Notes under the pieces: generated by a model
The model's input: the letters and a program-made list of their open reading frames with translations, nothing else
Told to the model about the DNA's origin: nothing
Database searches by the model: none
In this document: piece after piece, positions 63,201 through 64,000 of the stretch
Layout of the letters: every line of letters begins with the position of its first letter
Numbering within the stretch: the first letter of the stretch is position 1
Translations under genes and position numbers: made by a program
Assembly (NCBI RefSeq): GCF_051014685.1
Contig: NW_027478395.1
Span: forward strand, 1,302,001-1,366,000
Source: Ptiloglossa arizonensis
Lineage: Eukaryota; Arthropoda; Insecta; Hymenoptera; Colletidae
DNA: 64,000 bases
Direction: 5' to 3'

Positions 63201-64000
63201 GAATTTTTGGGTTTGGTCAATCCGTTCGCGAGATATGGGAGTTTGAAGCTAAGAAATGGTTGAGAAGACACCAAATTTTTCGCACTTCTGCTGCTCCAAT
63301 CGCTTAACAATAATGGCCTAGTGAAAAAATACACATACCTTTGTAATCGGGCGAGTTTCTACTTTCAGATATAGTAGGAATTTTTGGGTTTGGTCAATCC
63401 GTTCGCGAGATGTGGGAGTTTGAAGCTAAGAAATGGTTGAGAAGACAACAAATTTTTTGCACTTCTGCTGCTCCAAACGCTTAACCAGAATGGACTAGGG
63501 AAAAAATACACATACCGTTGTAATCGGGCGAGTTTCTACATTCAGACGCAGCAGGAATTTTTGGGTGTGGTCAATCCGTTCGCGAGATATGGGAGTTTGA
63601 AGCTAAGAAATGGTTGAGAAGACACCAAATTTTTCGCACTTCTGCTGCTCCAATCGCTTAACAATAATGGCCTAGTGAGAAAATACACATACCTTTGTAA
63701 TCGGGCGAGTTTCTACTTTCAGATATAGTAGGAATTTTTGGGTTTGGTCAATCCGTTCGCGAGATGTGGGAGTTTGAAGCTAAGAAATGGTTGAGAAGAC
63801 AACAAATTTTTCGCACTTCTGCTGCACCAAACGCTTAACCAGAATGGACTAGGGAAAAAATACACATACCGTTGTAATCGGGCGAGTTTCTACATTCAGA
63901 CGCAGCAGGAATTTTTGGGTGTGGTCAATCCGTTCGCGAGATATGGGAGTTTGAAGCTAAGAAATGGTTGAGAAGGCACCCAATTTTTCGCACTTCTGCT
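60201..64000. repeat. Right-end subfamily with AACAATAATGG; trimer and dimer HORs
   Basis: Marked by GACACCAAATTTTTCGC, CGCTTAACAATAATGG, GGCCTAGTGAAAA, GATATAGTAGG and GGACTAGGG. TAATGGTCTA lies at 61010 and 61541, an exact 531-bp trimer. ACACCAAATATTTCGC at about 61853 and 62030 shows a single-monomer tandem duplication. Near 63.3-63.99 kb a dimer of about 355 bp recurs (AATCGCTTAACAATAATGG at 63299 and 63654). The array runs off the window edge at 64000. Confidence 0.85.

Larger units (their letters stand above)
1..64000. repeat. Tandem satellite array, ~177-bp monomer, whole window
   Basis: The whole window is one head-to-tail array. Taking TTCGCAC as monomer position 1, successive starts fall at 1, 179, 354, 530, 707, 883 and 1060, and the phase still holds at 63987. 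The ordered landmarks are CTGCTGCTCC (about 10), CGCTTAACCAG (23), GGCCTAGGGA then an A-tract (37-53), CGTTGTAATCGGGCGAG (61), TTCAGACGCAGCAGG or TTCAGATGTAGTAGG (88), AATTTTTGGG (102), CAATCCGTTCGCGAG (117), GAAGCTAAGAAATGG (147) and TTGAGAAG (162). All monomers lie in the same orientation; I saw no inversion, spacer or inserted element. Most monomers keep the palindromes TCGCGA and CCTAGG, so NruI or AvrII should give a ladder of about 177 bp. Family identity and species are unknown to me. A centromeric or heterochromatic location is inferred from the repeat architecture, not shown. Confidence 0.97.

Noticed and set aside
1..64000. CRISPR array
   Set aside because: The 177-bp units abut directly with no unique spacers, and the unit is far too long for a CRISPR repeat.
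1..64000. Assignment to a named satellite such as human alpha satellite or Arabidopsis CEN180
   Set aside because: The length is similar, but the monomer sequence does not resemble those families as I know them, and no database search was possible.
1..64000. A-tract spacing as a nucleosome-phasing signal
   Set aside because: The three A/T tracts per monomer are spaced about 56, 72 and 49 bp apart, with no clear helical-repeat regularity that I could support by eye.

Overview
The window is wall-to-wall satellite DNA. All 64,000 bases are a head-to-tail array of a monomer of about 177 bp (usually 176-178 bp, roughly 360 copies). I see no unique sequence, RNA gene, transposon, CRISPR array or credible protein-coding gene. 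Every open frame in the window is a by-product of the monomer length: 177 bp is 59 whole codons, so a stop-free frame in one monomer stays in register through its neighbours.

A homogeneous array of this monomer length, with nested higher-order repeats (HORs) and no genes, points to a eukaryotic (peri)centromeric or heterochromatic satellite. It could be from a plant or an animal; I do not recognise the family, and the sequence alone does not fix the organism. A representative monomer is about 44% G+C, and its CpG count is not depleted. Each monomer carries two same-strand 17-bp motifs resembling the mammalian CENP-B box, one matching 8 of 9 core bases and the other 7 of 9. Neither is perfect, and both may be coincidence.

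Layout: 1-4.5 kb holds mixed monomers with short HORs (530 and 707 bp). 4.5-6.5 kb is a locally homogenised subfamily marked GGGTTAGG. 6.6-8.2 kb is a segment repeated at 14.4-15.9 kb and partly at 57.2-58.2 kb. 9.2-14.4 kb is dominated by an A/B dimer of about 353 bp. 15.5-19.4 kb is two copies of a 1,945-bp HOR. 20.7-27.7 kb holds a segment of about 2 kb and its copy 4.95 kb downstream, with a cluster of one-base indels at 25.1-25.6 kb that looks like assembly error. 27.7-37.1 kb is two copies of a 4,778-bp (27-mer) HOR, the second lacking exactly one monomer. 37.1-42.5 kb is a mosaic. 42.5-48.9 kb is two copies of a 3,355-bp (19-mer) HOR, the second lacking one dimer. 48.7-50.8 kb is two 1,060-bp hexamers and 51.2-53.0 kb two 883-bp pentamers. 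53-60 kb is a mosaic of segments also found at 19-21 kb, 14 kb and 37 kb. 60.2-64 kb is a separate subfamily with 531-bp trimers and 355-bp dimers.

The pattern fits repeated unequal exchange or segmental amplification. The most recent rounds appear to lie between about 15 and 53 kb, with more individually diverged monomers toward both ends. Block edges were placed by eye and are good to about one monomer.
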